Shown: one piece after another, positions 60,991-64,000 of the stretch | Layout of the letters: every line of letters starts with the position of its first letter | How positions within the stretch are numbered: position 1 is the first letter of the stretch | From: Xanthomarina arctica | GTDB taxonomy: Bacteria > Bacteroidota > Bacteroidia > Flavobacteriales > Flavobacteriaceae | Direction: 5' to 3' | NCBI RefSeq assembly: GCF_014638915.1 | Contig: NZ_BMFQ01000002.1 | Coordinates: forward strand, 310,001-374,000 | Length of the DNA: 64,000 nt | Translations under genes and position numbers: made by a program | The notes under the pieces: model-generated | The model's database searches: none | What the model was told of the DNA's origin: nothing | Seen by the model: the letters and a program-made list of their open reading frames with translations, nothing else

Positions 60991-62313
60991 AAACTAAACG
61001 ACTTCCAAAACCATATAAACAACCATCTTAATTTTCTACGGGAATCCAAGCTCTTGATAGCTATTTCCGGAGGATTAGACAGTGTTTTATTAACACATCT
61101 TTGTCACAATTTAAAATTAAATATCAGTTTAGCACATTGCAATTTTAATTTAAGAGGAAACGAAAGTGATGCAGACGAAGATTTTGTTTTACAATTAGCT
61201 GAAGATTTAGAACTAGAGGTCTTTATTGAAAGTTTTGATACTGAAACGTTTGCAGAAGACCACAAATTATCTACTCAAATGGCAGCTCGTACTTTGCGTT
61301 ACCATTGGTTTGAGGAATTGGCAGAGCAACTTCATTTCGATTATGTTTTAACAGCTCATCATGCTGATGATAATTTAGAAACCTTTTTAATTAATTTATC
61401 TAGAGGGACAGGACTAGATGGTTTAACAGGAATTCCAGAAATTAACGGCAAGATTGTAAGACCTTTATTGAGTTTTTCAAGAGAGACTATTGAAAGCTAC
61501 GCAGTTCAGAACAACATAAAATGGCGGGAAGATAGTAGTAATGCCTCCACAAAATATCTCAGAAATAAATTACGTCACGATGTGATTCCTGTTTTAAAAG
61601 AAATGAATTCGCAATTGCTTCAAAATTTCAAGCAAACGCAAGATCATTTACAGGATTCAAAATTGATTATAAAAGATAGTATAGATAAAGTTCTTGAAAC
61701 GGTTATCACTAAGATTTCAGAGCATGAAATTCACTTTAGTATTCAAAAAATTAAAGAATTATCGAATCCGAAGGTTTATTTATATGAAATTTTAAAGGAA
61801 TATCATTTTACAGAATGGCAGGATATCACTGACTTATTAAATGCTCAAACTGGAAAACAAGTATTTTCAAGTTCACATGGTCTCTTAAAAAATAGGGGTG
61901 AACTGATTTTATTCCGTAATACTATTGAAGAACATGCCGAAGCGATAGCTATTTCAGAAGAAGATAAAAATATAAAGACTGCTTTAGGATATTTAGTTTT
62001 CGAATTGACCAATCAAATTAACGCCTCAAACAACGCAACAATATACGTTGATAAAGATTTGTTAAAATACCCTCTAACCGTAAGGAAATGGGTAAAAGGA
62101 GACTATTTTTACCCTTTTGGCATGGAAAACAAAAAGAAACTGAGTAAGTTTTTTAAAGATGAAAAACTTTCCATGTTGGAAAAAGAAAATATTTGGTTGC
62201 TTTGTTCTCATAATGAAGTGGTTTGGATTATGAATCATAGAGCAGATAACCGTTTTAAAATAACTAACAATACACAATACATACTAAAAATATCCCTTCA
62301 GAATGAAATATAA
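60982..62313 (+). CDS. tilS: tRNA(Ile)-lysidine synthase
   Basis: 443 residues. PP-loop ATP site ISGGLDSVLLTHL near 28-40, HCNFNLRGNESDADEDFV and LTAHHADDNLETFLINLSRGTGLDGLTG are hallmarks; the C-terminal TilS domain (RKWVKGDYFYPFGMENKKKLSKFFKDEKLS) recognises tRNA. It converts the wobble cytidine of the Ile anticodon CAU to lysidine, an essential step. The start ATG lies within a repeat unit. Its stop overlaps the dsbD start by 11 bp. Confidence 0.93.
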   Translation: MPFKLNDFQNHINNHLNFLRESKLLIAISGGLDSVLLTHLCHNLKLNISLAHCNFNLRGNESDADEDFVLQLAEDLELEVFIESFDTETFAEDHKLSTQMAARTLRYHWFEELAEQLHFDYVLTAHHADDNLETFLINLSRGTGLDGLTGIPEINGKIVRPLLSFSRETIESYAVQNNIKWREDSSNASTKYLRNKLRHDVIPVLKEMNSQLLQNFKQTQDHLQDSKLIIKDSIDKVLETVITKISEHEIHFSIQKIKELSNPKVYLYEILKEYHFTEWQDITDLLNAQTGKQVFSSSHGLLKNRGELILFRNTIEEHAEAIAISEEDKNIKTALGYLVFELTNQINASNNATIYVDKDLLKYPLTVRKWVKGDYFYPFGMENKKKLSKFFKDEKLSMLEKENIWLLCSHNEVVWIMNHRADNRFKITNNTQYILKISLQNEI

Positions 62314-64000
62314 ATTAGCCCTTTTTATCACCCTTTTATTTACAGCTTTTATTGCTCAAGCACAAGTTTTAAATCCGGTGACTTGGACTGGTGAGACCCA
62401 AAAAATATCAGAAACAGAATACAACCTAGTTTTTAAAGCTGAGATTGAAAGACATTGGCATTTATATTCTCAAACCATGCCAATTGGGGATGACGTTATT
62501 ACTCCTATTCCAACAGAATTTATTTATGATTCTTTAAGTCAGATAAATAATTATAATTTAATTGGTAAAACACAAGAAAGCAAATTTATCACAGCTTACG
62601 ACAAGGTGTTTGAAATGGATTTAAACTATTTTGATGAAGAAGCAACCTTTACCCAAAAAGTTGAAATTTTAAATCCGGAATTAAAAACGATTGAAGTTGA
62701 AGCATCCTTTCAAGCTTGCGATGATGAACGTTGTATTTATCAAAATAAAAAGATTTCTTTCGACTTAACAACAGCGACTTTAACGTCAGGTGATCCATCA
62801 GATTATGTGGAAGACGAAACCAAAACGGTTATAAAAGAAGGTGTTGATCGAACAGACAACGAGAGCAAAGGTTTATTAACCATATTTTTTACGGCTTTCT
62901 TTCTAGGGTTTTTGGTATTGTTAACACCTTGCGTGTTCCCAATGATTCCTATGACAGTGAGTTTCTTTACAAAACAAAGTAAAACTAGAGCTGCTGGAAT
63001 TAAGAATGCTTTATTATATGGTTTCTTTATTATAGTAATTTATACGCTTTTAGGAACGGCTATTTCTGCTATTTTTGGTAGTAATGCCATGTACGAATTC
63101 TCAACTGGAGTGACATTTAATGCCATTATGTTTATTGCTTTAATTGTATTTGCTTTTTCATTTTTAGGAGCTTTTGAAATTATGTTACCAAACTCTTGGG
63201 TTAATAAAGTAGATAGTGGCGCAAATAGAGGAGGTGTAGCAGGTATTTTCTTTATGGCTTTAGCTTTGGCAGTGGTATCGTTTTCTTGTACGTTTCCGAT
63301 TGCTGGAACCGCTTTATTGGATGCGGCAACAAAAGGTGGCATCGCTCCAATTATAAGTATGTTAGGTTTCTCATCAGCTATTGCATTACCATTTGCATTA
63401 TTTGCCTTCTTCCCAAGTTGGTTAAACTCTCTTCCAAAATCTGGAGGCTGGTTAAATACAGTCAAAGTGGTTTTAGGGTTTTTAGAATTAGCATTTGCTT
63501 TTAAATTCTTATCCATGATCGATTTGGTTTTAGAATGGCATTTCTTAGAAAGAGAAGTCTTTTTAGCCATTTGGATAGCCATATTTGGTACTCTAGCCTT
63601 GTACTTATTAGGGAAAATTAAATTACCTCACGATTCACCTTTAGAGCATATTTCTGTAGGAAGATTGGTTATGGCCATTATAGCTTTATCGTTCACATTA
63701 TACATGGTTCCTGGACTTTGGGGAGCTCCTTTAAAATTAATTAGTGGATTTCCACCTCCAATGAGCACCAATAGCGAATCGCCTTATGGGGTTGGTTTTA
63801 TGAAAAAACAAACGTCAGCTTCAGGAGAATTCATAGCTAAAGAATTACCTAAGGATGCTCATTTTGGTCCAAACGATTTAATTGCGTTTCACGATTACGA
63901 AACAGGAATGGCTTATGCCAAAAAAGTAAATAAACCCGTTATGTTAGATTTTACAGGTTTAACTTGTGTAAACTGTCGAAAAATGGAGGAGCAAGTTTGG
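62303..64000 (+). CDS. dsbD: Thiol:disulfide interchange protein DsbD (3' end outside window)
   Basis: 566 residues are visible; the frame is open at the window edge. Signal peptide MKYKLALFITLLFTAFIAQ; residues about 25-165 form the N-terminal periplasmic domain with ACDDERCIYQNKKISFDL; about 190-475 the eight-helix core with its two cysteines in LLTPCVFPMIPMTVSFF and SFSCTFPIAGTA; about 525-566 the start of the C-terminal thioredoxin domain with active site LTCVNCRKMEEQVW. It carries electrons from cytoplasmic thioredoxin to the periplasm. Overlaps tilS by 11 bp, so coupled to it. Confidence 0.92.
   Translation, partial: MKYKLALFITLLFTAFIAQAQVLNPVTWTGETQKISETEYNLVFKAEIERHWHLYSQTMPIGDDVITPIPTEFIYDSLSQINNYNLIGKTQESKFITAYDKVFEMDLNYFDEEATFTQKVEILNPELKTIEVEASFQACDDERCIYQNKKISFDLTTATLTSGDPSDYVEDETKTVIKEGVDRTDNESKGLLTIFFTAFFLGFLVLLTPCVFPMIPMTVSFFTKQSKTRAAGIKNALLYGFFIIVIYTLLGTAISAIFGSNAMYEFSTGVTFNAIMFIALIVFAFSFLGAFEIMLPNSWVNKVDSGANRGGVAGIFFMALALAVVSFSCTFPIAGTALLDAATKGGIAPIISMLGFSSAIALPFALFAFFPSWLNSLPKSGGWLNTVKVVLGFLELAFAFKFLSMIDLVLEWHFLEREVFLAIWIAIFGTLALYLLGKIKLPHDSPLEHISVGRLVMAIIALSFTLYMVPGLWGAPLKLISGFPPPMSTNSESPYGVGFMKKQTSASGEFIAKELPKDAHFGPNDLIAFHDYETGMAYAKKVNKPVMLDFTGLTCVNCRKMEEQVW

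Noticed and set aside
63040-63582. 180-residue minus-strand frame at the right edge
   Set aside because: It is antisense to the DsbD membrane core, whose motifs are intact.
1-64000. tRNA or rRNA genes
   Set aside because: All spacers were read on both strands and no cloverleaf-like segment or conserved rRNA sequence was recognised; a covariance search would be needed to be certain.

Overview
The window comes from an A+T-rich Bacteroidota chromosome, almost certainly a marine member of the Flavobacteriaceae. The evidence is a type IX secretion C-terminal sorting domain, several promoter -7 boxes of the Bacteroidota form TAnnTTTG, few Shine-Dalgarno sequences, and typical flavobacterial neighbours (LptF/G-LolA-FtsK, PabB-TilS-DsbD, LytS/LytT pair, tail-fibre-like surface proteins). 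I would not name a genus. No rRNA, tRNA, CRISPR array, transposase, integrase or phage structural gene was found.

1-10.2 kb is a one-directional cluster of exported surface proteins: a truncated repeat protein, a lipoprotein with a P domain, three paralogues with a shared N-terminal module and a C-terminal S74 (intramolecular chaperone) domain, a dockerin-like protein and a type IX sorted protein. A decayed fourth S74 tail and a 669-bp internal duplication show this array is evolving by duplication. 10.2-20.9 kb, all but one gene on the minus strand, is core biology: riboflavin synthesis (RibB with a dead-looking RibA half), LPS/lipoprotein export (LptF/G, LolA), FtsK, lipid kinase, and a thiol-peroxide cluster (Tpx, 2-Cys peroxiredoxin, thioredoxin), then NhaC.

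21.2-31.1 kb holds a C1q-like surface protein, a PLP sulfur-amino-acid enzyme divergent from its Lrp regulator, a PAS-LuxR regulator, lipoamide dehydrogenase, and a TetR-controlled redox operon (AhpD-like, EthD, DsbA/FrnE-like, peroxiredoxin-like) with matching operators. 31.6-36.6 kb is a two-gene unit: a PycTM-domain membrane protein with a degenerate HD-like region, and a giant lipoprotein phosphoesterase fused to an Omp85-type barrel. 36.6-39.3 kb has two membrane proteins and a membrane AraC regulator.

39.3-43.3 kb is the most accessory-looking stretch: five small, mostly orphan genes on the plus strand separated by hairpin-rich spacers, two of them bracketed by a 29-bp direct repeat. 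43.5-46.1 kb is a second TetR operon (HAD dehalogenase with Tat signal, DoxX-like, SDR) again with paired operators. 46.3-56.0 kb contains a LytS/LytT system, a serine hydrolase, a small TolQ/MotA-like protein, AraC-ALDH, a frameshifted UPF0114 gene, a GreA/GreB factor and ArsM.

56.2-57.4 kb is a HipA_2 kinase-DUF3037 pair resembling a toxin-antitoxin or defence module. 57.4-64 kb has a DEAD-box helicase with a duplicated 3' end, PabB carrying a dispersed repeat inside its reading frame, a four-helix-bundle gene flanked by inverted repeats and apparently inserted between pabB and tilS, then TilS and the start of DsbD, which runs off the right edge.
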